This document shows positions 26,449 through 34,210 of a stretch of DNA of 64,000 nucleotides, one piece after another (the first letter of the stretch is position 1; each line of letters starts with the position of its first letter). The stretch covers positions 372,001 through 436,000 of the forward strand of contig NZ_WINI01000003.1 in assembly GCF_009497155.1 (NCBI RefSeq). Reading direction: 5' to 3'. The notes under the pieces were generated by a model. It saw only the letters and a program-made list of their open reading frames with translations, was not told the DNA's origin and did not search any database. Source of the DNA: Glaciimonas soli (lineage in GTDB: Bacteria > Pseudomonadota > Gammaproteobacteria > Burkholderiales > Burkholderiaceae_D). The translations under genes and the position numbers were made by a program.

Positions 26449-26607
26449 TTACTTATGCCGGTTGCCGGTTTGCCACATCAAACGCATCCTGTCGAGTCCA
26501 ACTTTGGAATATCTTCCAAGGGCGCTTTCCTTAGCTTTATGAGATAGTTCTTTTGATCTGAGTTCGGCCAATCTTTTCAATTGTTCATCAGTCTGTGCGC
26601 GTGGCAT
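26449..26607 (-). CDS. Small basic hypothetical protein
   Basis: A 52-codon open frame on the minus strand, MPRAQTDEQLKRLAELRSKE then a Lys/Arg-rich helix ending QTGNRHK. A GGAG ribosome binding site lies eight bases before the ATG. I do not recognise a family. It is highly charged, probably helical, and lies just downstream of brnA on the same strand, so it may be part of that transcription unit. It is convergent with the DUF3717 gene, the two stops being one base apart. Confidence 0.5.
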   Translation of the reverse strand: MPRAQTDEQLKRLAELRSKELSHKAKESALGRYSKVGLDRMRLMWQTGNRHK

Positions 26608-26709
26608 AAGAATATCTCCATTGATGCTTAAAAATTCAGCATAGCAGATGGCTGGGGAAATGATAGGTCAATTCTTGTTCTTGATTGGCTGACCGATTAT
26701 TAAACAAGG

Positions 26710-26991
26710 TTAAGCAATTAAATCTTCTGGCGAATGCTCTTTAAGCCAATCCGTCAGCGCCGCATCCATGCGTGTTTGCCAGCCTTTGCCGGTGGCACGA
26801 AATCTTTCAACGGTTGCGGGGGTCATTCGTATCGTGACAGGTGTTTTGGTAACTTCAGCAACAGGGCGTCCGCGCTTAATCAGCTTTTTCCCGTCATATA
26901 AGTCGGCTTGCGCTACCCATGTATCGGTAATTTCAGGGGCATCATCAGTATCAATCCAGATATCTTTTGACTTTGGCAATTTCGCGCTCAT
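26710..26991 (-). CDS. brnA: BrnA-type antitoxin
   Basis: A 93-residue antitoxin of the BrnA family: an N-terminal region that binds and neutralises BrnT, and a C-terminal ribbon-helix-helix DNA-binding segment (KTPVTIRMTPATVERFRATGKGWQTRMDAALTDWL). Its start overlaps the end of brnT by 41 bases, the usual toxin-first order of this type II system. As in known BrnTA modules it should repress its own promoter, probably at the TGTACGTACA palindromes upstream of brnT. Confidence 0.9.
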   Translation of the reverse strand: MSAKLPKSKDIWIDTDDAPEITDTWVAQADLYDGKKLIKRGRPVAEVTKTPVTIRMTPATVERFRATGKGWQTRMDAALTDWLKEHSPEDLIA

Positions 26992-27223
26992 TGGCTTTCC
27001 TCATTGAGATAATTCGCTTATATTTTCCACGTGAGGTCCACACCACCATCACAATTCTGCCTTCCAGCCACCCCATCGTCTGAAAACGTGGTTCGCTATA
27101 AGCATTGCGTGTATCTTCAACCGTCAGATGCTTGAGAGTAAATATTTCAGCGGCGCTGGCAAATTCCAGCCCGCGCTCGATATATGTTTTATCGCGTTTA
27201 CTTTGATCAAATTCAATACACAT
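26951..27223 (-). CDS. brnT: BrnT-type ribonuclease toxin
   Basis: A 90-residue BrnT toxin, a RelE-fold ribonuclease that arrests translation when free of BrnA. The start MCIEFDQSKRDKTYIERGLEFASA at 27223 (first 20 residues are diagnostic) is the standard N-terminus; the frame extends 11 codons upstream over the operator. RIISMRKANEREIAKVKRY near the end holds the family's catalytic Arg/Lys residues. It precedes and overlaps brnA. Confidence 0.92.
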   Translation of the reverse strand: MCIEFDQSKRDKTYIERGLEFASAAEIFTLKHLTVEDTRNAYSEPRFQTMGWLEGRIVMVVWTSRGKYKRIISMRKANEREIAKVKRYLD

Positions 27224-27229
27224 AATTAT

Positions 27230-27327
27230 TGTACGTACATTTAATGTGATTTTCAAGTGGAGTGAAAATTTCCCACTTGCCTTATGACATTTTTGACATC
27301 ACAAACACATGGTGCTATGTACGTACA
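27230..27327. promoter_or_regulatory. Two palindromic operators upstream of brnT
   Basis: The perfect palindrome TGTACGTACA occurs twice, at 27230-27239 (seven bases before the brnT ATG) and at 27318-27327. The pair brackets the probable promoter and fits ribbon-helix-helix autorepression by BrnA. Confidence 0.6.
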
Positions 27328-27358
27328 ACGTCAGATAGCCTGCTTCATAGGCAATAAC

Positions 27359-28264
27359 TTATTTGTCTAGTTTCATATCCCGCTTCACCCACTCAATCAC
27401 CGAACGATGTTCCGGTAGCCAGCCTAATTCTGTACGTGCACGCTGCGCCGAGACACGGCTATTGGAACCGAATGAATACACCGCATGCCCAAACCCCCAT
27501 TCTTCGATGGCTGCTTCGACCGGCCATGGTTGTGGCGCACCTAAGCCCAAGCGTTCGGCGATAGCGGTGACAATTTCAGCATACGAAGCCTGGCCATTTT
27601 CAACGTAATAAAACGATCCTGCCGATGCTTTTTTCAATGCTAAAAGATACAGCTCTGCCACATCGGCAATGTGTACGTTGGACCAAATATTGACACCTTT
27701 ACCAACGAAACGGGCGATGCCGCTTTTACGTGCTTGCGCCACCAATGGTGGAATTTGCACACTATGCGGATTCAAACCCAAGCCATTCCCATAAATCATC
27801 GTGTTGCATAAAATGATCGAATGCACACCACGTTTAACTGCATCCAGAATTAACTTGTCCAGAGCAGCACGTTTTGCTTTCTCTGGCGCTGGCGTATAGA
27901 CAGTCGCTTCATCGAAAATTTGCTCAGAAGCCCACTCACCACGCGCATCATCACCCACCACGCTAGAGCCGCTGGTGTGAATAAATGCTTTATTTGAACC
28001 AGCCAATGCATCAAGCAAGGTTGTCACTGCAAGCACATTGTCCGAGCTCGCCGCATTCACCACTGCATCGGCAGACTGTGCCTCACGCGTCAATACATCC
28101 GCATCTTCCAGCATGCCCAACACTGGCTCTATGCCACGTTGCGCCAGCAACGCTGCCTGTGCTTCGGTACGCACCAAACCACGCACTGAGTAACCTTCGG
28201 CTACCAAACGCGCGGCGACAGAGCCACCGATAAAGCCCGTTGCGCCGGTGATAAAAACCTTCAT
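27359..28264 (-). CDS. NAD-dependent epimerase/dehydratase (extended SDR)
   Basis: A 301-residue extended short-chain dehydrogenase. The Rossmann glycine motif GATGFIG is at residues 7-13 (MKVFITGATGFIGG), with HTSGSSVVG as the serine-bearing strand. The active-site Tyr-Lys pair of classical members is not plain: the expected region reads VYTPAPEKAKRAALDK. This resembles atypical SDRs used as NAD(P)H-binding oxidoreductases. It is divergent from a LysR gene (124 bases between starts) that probably controls it. Substrate unknown. Confidence 0.82.
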   Translation of the reverse strand: MKVFITGATGFIGGSVAARLVAEGYSVRGLVRTEAQAALLAQRGIEPVLGMLEDADVLTREAQSADAVVNAASSDNVLAVTTLLDALAGSNKAFIHTSGSSVVGDDARGEWASEQIFDEATVYTPAPEKAKRAALDKLILDAVKRGVHSIILCNTMIYGNGLGLNPHSVQIPPLVAQARKSGIARFVGKGVNIWSNVHIADVAELYLLALKKASAGSFYYVENGQASYAEIVTAIAERLGLGAPQPWPVEAAIEEWGFGHAVYSFGSNSRVSAQRARTELGWLPEHRSVIEWVKRDMKLDK

Positions 28265-28388
28265 GATTTTCCTTTAGAAATTATTTGCACAAGCGATACT
28301 ATGAACCTTTTATATTTTGTGAAAAATAGCTGTAATAGGAATTCATATTTGACTCATAATCAAGAATAGATTTTTTGAAAGTAAGGTT

Positions 28389-29270
28389 ATGGATATCAAT
28401 TCAGACGATCTCAATGTCTTTATCGCAGTAGTTGACAGTGGCACACTCAGCGCCGCCGCTGCACATTTAGGGCAAACCTCTTCGGGCGTTAGCCGTGCGT
28501 TGTCACGCCTGGAAGAAAAGTTATCCTGCACATTGTTAACCCGTACCACACGGCGCATGATATTGACTGAAGAGGGGCATTTATTACTAGAGAAAGCACG
28601 GGCTATTCTGGCAGCGATGGATGAAGCTGAAGAATCGATACGTATTCGCCGTCAACAATTAGCAGGGCGCTTGCGAGTTGATGCCGCATCACCTTTCATG
28701 TTGCATTGTATTGTTCCGCATGTGGCAGAGTTTCGCGAAAAATATCCTGATATAACTTTGGAATTGACCAGTCATGATCAAATCATCGACTTGCTGGAGC
28801 ATCGCATTGATATCGCGATCCGACATGGCGCATTACCAGATTCCAGCCTGCATGCGCGTGCCCTCAGCACCAGCGCACGACACTTGCTTGCCAGTCCTGC
28901 TTATCTGGAACGTCACGGTCGGCCCACTAATATCGCAGCACTTACGCGGCATCAGTTACTAGGTTTCACCAATTATGAGGCCGGCAATATCTGGCCGATT
29001 CGCCATAAAAACGGCGAGACACTCTCCATCACGCCTACTTTGTTCGCATCCAGCGGCGAAACGCTGCGACAACTGGCGCTACAAGACTTAGGCATTGTGT
29101 GTCTGGCCGACTACATGACACGCGACGATATCGCCGCTGGGCGATTGATTAAAATCCTTCCCAACGCGAATAATGGCGTTCATCAGGCTATCCATGCGGT
29201 CTATTATCGCAATACGCAATTGTCACGAAGGATTAGCTGTTTTTTGGAGTTTTTACATAAAAAACTGTGA
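28389..29270 (+). CDS. LysR-family transcriptional regulator
   Basis: A 293-residue LysR regulator with N-terminal helix-turn-helix MDINSDDLNVFIAVVDSGTL and GQTSSGVSRALSRLEEKL, then a LysR substrate-binding domain from about residue 90. It belongs to the group with the LLTRTTRRMILTEEG linker. Divergent from the SDR gene, with which it likely shares a promoter region. The effector is not predictable. Confidence 0.9.
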   Translation: MDINSDDLNVFIAVVDSGTLSAAAAHLGQTSSGVSRALSRLEEKLSCTLLTRTTRRMILTEEGHLLLEKARAILAAMDEAEESIRIRRQQLAGRLRVDAASPFMLHCIVPHVAEFREKYPDITLELTSHDQIIDLLEHRIDIAIRHGALPDSSLHARALSTSARHLLASPAYLERHGRPTNIAALTRHQLLGFTNYEAGNIWPIRHKNGETLSITPTLFASSGETLRQLALQDLGIVCLADYMTRDDIAAGRLIKILPNANNGVHQAIHAVYYRNTQLSRRISCFLEFLHKKL

Positions 29271-29364
29271 CTGAATTCGTTAAACATCAATACGCGTCCC
29301 TTCGACCACATTCCTCGTATTAACAGTTGTTTCCATTGCAATCCCGCAAGCGACGTATATTCTT

Positions 29365-30021
29365 TTACGCCGCTTGAGACGTCGTCAAATAGGCGACAAA
29401 GCTGTGCACAAGACTCTCCGCTAATTCCGATTCGCTGGTAGAAGGCTCTGTGTGCCACAACGAACGAGGATCCAACGTGAATGTCTCAATCGAACACGTC
29501 ACATTAAGAACTGCAAATCGCAGCGCCGATTCCGGTAATCCGTGCGCAATTTCGCTCCTATGCATAAGCAGGATTTCGACTATGACGTCAACGTTCGCGC
29601 TCATAATCGACCGCGCTTCGTTGGCGAATTCCGAATTCGAGTCAGCATCAATGAAGTGAGACAGCGCGCGAAACAAATGAGGATGTTGCTGAAACTGCTT
29701 GAACAGCAGGGTGATCAAGCATTTTGAAGTCGACGCCAAGGTGTCACGCAGTATTAGCGTTTTGAGCTGTTGATGATTCGCCTGATTGCTTTGTTTGAGC
29801 ACGTGCATAAATGCGGCTCGCAATAAAGCTTCCTTGTCAGCGAAACGCCGATAAACGCTTGCGGGTGCGACTTTCGCAACTGCCGCAATGCGCGGAATGA
29901 CCGCGCCGTCGAGACCTGATTCGTCAAGGATGCGTATCGTGGCGTTTAGCAGGCGCTCGGCGGTTGCACGGCTGCGTTCTTGACGTGGCTGGTGAGGGGA
30001 TTCTTCTGAATTCATACACAT
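29365..30021 (-). CDS. TetR-family transcriptional regulator
   Basis: A 218-residue TetR-type repressor. The helix-turn-helix spans about residues 15-62 (RATAERLLNATIRILDESGL, then IPRIAAVAKVAPASVYRRFA). The C-terminal ligand domain is of the short, variable kind. Start could be 30021 or 30015 (MNSEES), two codons apart. It is divergent from an MFS transporter gene, the classic arrangement for a drug-efflux pump and its repressor. An imperfect palindrome between them is a candidate operator. Confidence 0.88.
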   Translation of the reverse strand: MCMNSEESPHQPRQERSRATAERLLNATIRILDESGLDGAVIPRIAAVAKVAPASVYRRFADKEALLRAAFMHVLKQSNQANHQQLKTLILRDTLASTSKCLITLLFKQFQQHPHLFRALSHFIDADSNSEFANEARSIMSANVDVIVEILLMHRSEIAHGLPESALRFAVLNVTCSIETFTLDPRSLWHTEPSTSESELAESLVHSFVAYLTTSQAA

Positions 30022-30052
30022 AGTATAGACAAAACACGATATTTATGTGAAA

Positions 30053-30068
30053 GTGAATACGCATTTAC
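30053..30068. promoter_or_regulatory. Candidate TetR operator
   Basis: GTGAATACGCATTTAC is an imperfect inverted repeat (5 of 6 arm positions) in the 116-base gap between the TetR and MFS genes. Confidence 0.35.
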
Positions 30069-30137
30069 ATTTTATCGGCCAGCAAAACCTTAAAAAACTG
30101 ACTTAATTGATAAGTTTGTCAAAAATGGGGGGCACCA

Positions 30138-31403
30138 ATGGAAACCGAAAAATCGCTGTCTAATACAGAGTCATCGGATAAGGAGCTTGCTTCGACTGAC
30201 AAAGGCGAACTGAACACCTTAGTCGATCTTTTGAAGATGACACCATTTCGTAACGTGTGGATAGCTTCGACCATTTCGTTAATCGGTGATGTTTGCTTCA
30301 TGGTTGCCCTGCCATGGCTGGTGCTCCAATTGACGGGTTCAAGTTTGGCTTTAGGGTCGGTCATGATGGCACTGGCAGTACCACGTGCCTTGCTATTGCT
30401 TATCGGGGGCGCGATGAGCGATAAGTTCCCGGCTCGAACCATCCTGGCGATGGCATATAGCGTTCAATTAGTCTGCGTTGGCGTTGTCTCGGCGCTCATT
30501 TGGTACCACTCGCTCCACTTGAATGCGCTTTATATACTGGCATTCTGCTTTGGGATTGCCGATGCTTTCACCTCTCCGGCATTGCGTGTTCTACTGCCGG
30601 AACTGGTGCCGCGCGAGCAACTGCCACGCGCCAATTCGTTACTGAGTTCCACCAGTCAAGTTTGCTTACTGGGAGGCGCTGCCATAGTAGGTTTGCTAAT
30701 TGCGAAATGGGGTCTGTTCTTCGCATTTTTTGTGGACACAATCAGCTATGTATTTATCATTTTTGTTTTATTCGGCATTGCCGCCAAAGCGCGCACCAAG
30801 TTGTCCTCTCAGAATATGCGCAGCGCCATCGCAGAGGGTCTACGCTACGTCTGGAGCGACACAGCGTTGCGTTCGCTTCTCACTGTCATGACGTGCATAA
30901 ATTTCTGTATGATTGGGGCAACGCAAGTCGGTTTTGCCGCTTTGGCAAACTCCCGATTTGAATCTTCTGCCGATTTTGGATTTTTGCTGATGAGCGCCGG
31001 GATCGGGTCGTTGATTGGGATCGTGCTGGCTGGATCCCCGCTGCCAAAAATGAACTTACAGAGCACTTTCACGACAGCGTGCTTAACCCTCAGTTTTTTA
31101 CTGGCTGCGCTGGCCATTCAACTTCAGATATGGGGCGTTTGCATCATCTCGTTATCATTAGGCATCGTCGCTGGCTACGTCAACATTCAAGTCGTGTCAT
31201 GGCTTCAGGCTACTGTCAGAAGTGATATGTTGGGACGGGTGATGAGTGTATTGGCACTTGGCTCCGTGGGAATAGCGCCTTTGTCACTCGCAATCAGCGG
31301 ATTAGTGGCGCAATCCCATGTCCATATTTTATTTTTGTCCGCAGGTGCAATTCTGTTTCTGACGACGCTACTTATGGGCCGGCATCAATCCGTCAACATC
31401 TAA
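30138..31403 (+). CDS. MFS transporter, probable efflux pump
   Basis: A 421-residue major facilitator protein with about twelve hydrophobic segments. The N-terminal ~30 residues are acidic and soluble, then FRNVWIASTISLIGDVCFMV begins helix 1. The loop GGAMSDKFPARTIL corresponds to the MFS signature between helices 2 and 3. It resembles the enterobactin-exporter-like (EntS/MFS_3) branch, which exports drugs or siderophores. A GGGGGG ribosome binding site precedes the ATG. Context with TetR suggests inducible efflux; proximity to the iron-uptake pair is suggestive only. Confidence 0.85.
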   Translation: METEKSLSNTESSDKELASTDKGELNTLVDLLKMTPFRNVWIASTISLIGDVCFMVALPWLVLQLTGSSLALGSVMMALAVPRALLLLIGGAMSDKFPARTILAMAYSVQLVCVGVVSALIWYHSLHLNALYILAFCFGIADAFTSPALRVLLPELVPREQLPRANSLLSSTSQVCLLGGAAIVGLLIAKWGLFFAFFVDTISYVFIIFVLFGIAAKARTKLSSQNMRSAIAEGLRYVWSDTALRSLLTVMTCINFCMIGATQVGFAALANSRFESSADFGFLLMSAGIGSLIGIVLAGSPLPKMNLQSTFTTACLTLSFLLAALAIQLQIWGVCIISLSLGIVAGYVNIQVVSWLQATVRSDMLGRVMSVLALGSVGIAPLSLAISGLVAQSHVHILFLSAGAILFLTTLLMGRHQSVNI

Positions 31404-31453
31404 CTTAGGTGACGTGCTTGAGATGGTAACGGGTATGTGTGTTCTGCTATCGC

Positions 31454-34099
31454 TTAATACACATCCCGCCGATACCGTCCTGCCGCAATCAAATCATCCA
31501 TCCCAGCTTCGCCGAGAATATCAACCAGCACCGCATCAATCCCGGCAGCCATTCCATCAAGACTGCCGCAAACATAGATTACCGCACCGTGATGCAGCCA
31601 TTTACGCACTGTATCGGCTGCTGCGCGTAGTTTGTCTTGCACATAAACCCGCTCTTCCTGATCGCGTGAAAAAGCCATATCAACGACAGACAGCACACCA
31701 TTTTTTTGCCATTGCTCGATTTCTTCGCGATAGTGAAAATCATGTGCCTGATGACGTTCGCCGAATAGCAGCCAATTGCGATGTTGCTGTTTGTGCGCGC
31801 GTGCACGCAAGTGTCCGCGTAGGCCAGCCAGACCAGAACCATTGCCGATGAAAATACATGGGGCATCGTTATCGATCAACGCGAAACCTGGATTTGCTAG
31901 CAAGCGCATGCTGATTTCTTGACCAATTTCAGCGTGTTCGGTGATCCAACCTGAAGCTATTCCCAAGCCATCTTCGTGGCCGACCTGACGCACTAAAAGA
32001 TGAATACTGCCGTCTTCAGGGGTTGAGGCGACGGAGTAGCGACGCGCTGCCAGCGGTTGCAAGTGATCCGTGATCTGTTGAGGTATGGTATCTGCTGCAA
32101 TGGCATGTGGCAAAGCGCTACGCGATAAGGCATCTGCCAATGTACGTGCGACGCCTTCGTGCTGCACCATCGTCTGGCCATCTTTGGCAAAGCGCTGTAA
32201 GAAAACATCTACGCGCTCTTGCGCATGGCGCGGCGATATCTCAACTAGCGCACCAGATTCCCAGTTTGGCTTCTCAGCCGCTGGAAAATGCAATTCAAGA
32301 TGAAAAATCGGAGCGCCATGGCTGCCGACATTCAATAAGCGTCGCTCTGTCAAATGCCATGTTTGATAGCTTGATTTCGCCGGTGTCGCCATGCTGAAAC
32401 TGGATGTCGCAGTGGTCGCCAGTGTTTTTTGCAAAACGCTTTGCCATAACGCCATTGCTGCCGTATTTTCATGCGCTTTGCCGTTATCCATTTCTATCGT
32501 CGGGAATAAGGCATGCGCATTTTGTGTAGCTAGCCAGTGTTCCAACGTATGCGCAAAACCACAGAAATGTTCGTAATGACTATCTCCCAGCGCCAAAATT
32601 CCATATTGCAGATGCGGCAGACCAGCGTTGGCTGTGTGCGCCAATTGCTTGGAGAAGCGACGTGCACTGTCGGGTGGCTCACCTTCGCCAAAAGTGCTCA
32701 CTACGAATAAAACGCGATGAAAGTGACGTAATTTTTCAGCATCCAGTGTTGCCAGCGACTGTACCGATACCGTGAGCTTGGTGGCTTGCAAAGCAGCTGC
32801 CGTACGTAAGGCAATGCTTTCGGCCTGACCCGATTGGCTGGCGTAGGCGATCAGCAGTGTTTCCAATGCTGCGTTTGTTGACGGTGCTGACGTATGCGTT
32901 AGCTGTGCACGCTGCGCTTTAGCGGTGCGCTTTTTGCGGCGCCTATCGAGATACAACATCCAGCCAGTGATGCCAAACAATGGCAAACCCAAACCAGCCA
33001 ACATGATGATGATGCGTCCCGGCAGACCGAAATAAGTCCCCATGTGGAGCGGATAAACACTATTCAATAAGCGATCGCCGCTGCTTTTATCGGCATAGCG
33101 GTCCAGCTTGAGGATTTTGCCGCTGTCCGGCTGAATCAACATTTCATTACGAGCGCGTTCGTGCTCTGGCTTAGCGTCCAGATAAAAAACTTGTATCGGC
33201 TTGCCCTGTTGCTCTGGCAGGCGGATACGCGCCATGCTGTAGCCGCCGATTTTGTTGGCTTCATTTAAGAATGCTTGCCAGGTAACCGACAGGTCGATCG
33301 CAGAGGTGTCAGTCGATGCAGACGGAGATAACGCAGGCTCTTTTTTTCTATCTGTTTTTTTCTTTACCGATGGCCCAGCTGTTTCGTGGGGCGTTTCACC
33401 CAACAAGTGATTCGCACCATCCTTGAACCAACCTAAAGCCCAATACATTCCGGTCACGCTAAGCAGCAAATACACAACCAACACCCAAGTCCCGAGGACT
33501 GAATGCAGCCCCCATAAAAACGAGCGACCTTTCAAAGAAAAGTCCAGCTTGAGCCAGTTTCGCCATGCAAAAACACGGCGCGGCCAGCGTAAATACAAGC
33601 CCGATAACGCCAGGAAAAACATGCACATGGCGAAGGTGCCGGTGAATATCTGCCCTAAATCTTTAGGCAGTAATAGCCAGCGATGCAAACGCTCTACAAA
33701 ATTGAAAAAAGCATCACCTTGCAGCGGCGGTAGCAAAGTCGCCGTGAAAGGATCAACGTAGCGTGTCTCGCCGCGCTTTGCTCCTGACGCTGGCGCAAAG
33801 GTCACGCGTGCCGCCTGCTGTGGGTCAGCGAACACGGTCAATTGCGAGATTGGTTGCGATGCTTTCGATGGGTCTTGCAAGGTTGCCTGCGCATCAGCAG
33901 CTTGTAATTTTTTCAATAGCTGATCCGGCGTCAACTGAACGGCAGAGCCATGATCGGCGATGCGATCGGCCGGATTCATCAGATCCAGTAACTCTTCGCG
34001 AAAAGATAACACTGACCCGGATAGGCCAATCACCATCAATACGCTGCCCGCGGTGATACCGATGAACCAGTGCAGTTGAAACAGGATTTTTTTAAACAT
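31454..34099 (-). CDS. PepSY-TM / flavodoxin / FAD-NADPH reductase fusion
   Basis: An 881-residue inner-membrane flavoprotein. Residues 1-395 are a PepSY-associated TM module: HWFIGITAGSVLMVIGLSGS forms the first helix, further helices lie near 155-175, 195-220 and 355-385, and a large periplasmic part is between them. Residues about 410-560 are a flavodoxin domain (AYASQSGQAESIA binds FMN phosphate), followed by FAD-binding (RRYSVAS) and NADPH-binding (FIGNGSGLAGLR, YVCGSLDGMA) domains like CysJ, ending RYRRDVY. It likely passes NADPH electrons across the membrane to reduce ferric siderophores. It is divergent from a siderophore receptor with a Fur-like site between. It is not a sulfite reductase despite CysJ similarity. 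Confidence 0.85.
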   Translation of the reverse strand: MFKKILFQLHWFIGITAGSVLMVIGLSGSVLSFREELLDLMNPADRIADHGSAVQLTPDQLLKKLQAADAQATLQDPSKASQPISQLTVFADPQQAARVTFAPASGAKRGETRYVDPFTATLLPPLQGDAFFNFVERLHRWLLLPKDLGQIFTGTFAMCMFFLALSGLYLRWPRRVFAWRNWLKLDFSLKGRSFLWGLHSVLGTWVLVVYLLLSVTGMYWALGWFKDGANHLLGETPHETAGPSVKKKTDRKKEPALSPSASTDTSAIDLSVTWQAFLNEANKIGGYSMARIRLPEQQGKPIQVFYLDAKPEHERARNEMLIQPDSGKILKLDRYADKSSGDRLLNSVYPLHMGTYFGLPGRIIIMLAGLGLPLFGITGWMLYLDRRRKKRTAKAQRAQLTHTSAPSTNAALETLLIAYASQSGQAESIALRTAAALQATKLTVSVQSLATLDAEKLRHFHRVLFVVSTFGEGEPPDSARRFSKQLAHTANAGLPHLQYGILALGDSHYEHFCGFAHTLEHWLATQNAHALFPTIEMDNGKAHENTAAMALWQSVLQKTLATTATSSFSMATPAKSSYQTWHLTERRLLNVGSHGAPIFHLELHFPAAEKPNWESGALVEISPRHAQERVDVFLQRFAKDGQTMVQHEGVARTLADALSRSALPHAIAADTIPQQITDHLQPLAARRYSVASTPEDGSIHLLVRQVGHEDGLGIASGWITEHAEIGQEISMRLLANPGFALIDNDAPCIFIGNGSGLAGLRGHLRARAHKQQHRNWLLFGERHQAHDFHYREEIEQWQKNGVLSVVDMAFSRDQEERVYVQDKLRAAADTVRKWLHHGAVIYVCGSLDGMAAGIDAVLVDILGEAGMDDLIAAGRYRRDVY

Positions 34100-34169
34100 G
34101 ATTAAGCAGAATAGACCGCCGCTACGGAAGGTTGATTGGTTAACAACAGACGACCTGCATTATAATACG

Positions 34170-34193
34170 GATAGGAATCATTATCATTACCAT
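34170..34193. promoter_or_regulatory. Fur-box-like site
   Basis: GATAGGAATCATTATCATTA followed by CCAT: an array of NATNAT-type hexamers matching the repeated-hexamer form of the Fur box, placed between the divergent reductase and TonB receptor genes. Both would be repressed by iron. Confidence 0.75.
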
Positions 34194-34210
34194 TAAGAAA
34201 TTGTCTATTT

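Noticed and set aside
31414-31866. Open frames over the start of the reductase gene's 3' end
   Set aside because: They overlap the clear NADPH-binding domain of the reductase in other frames.
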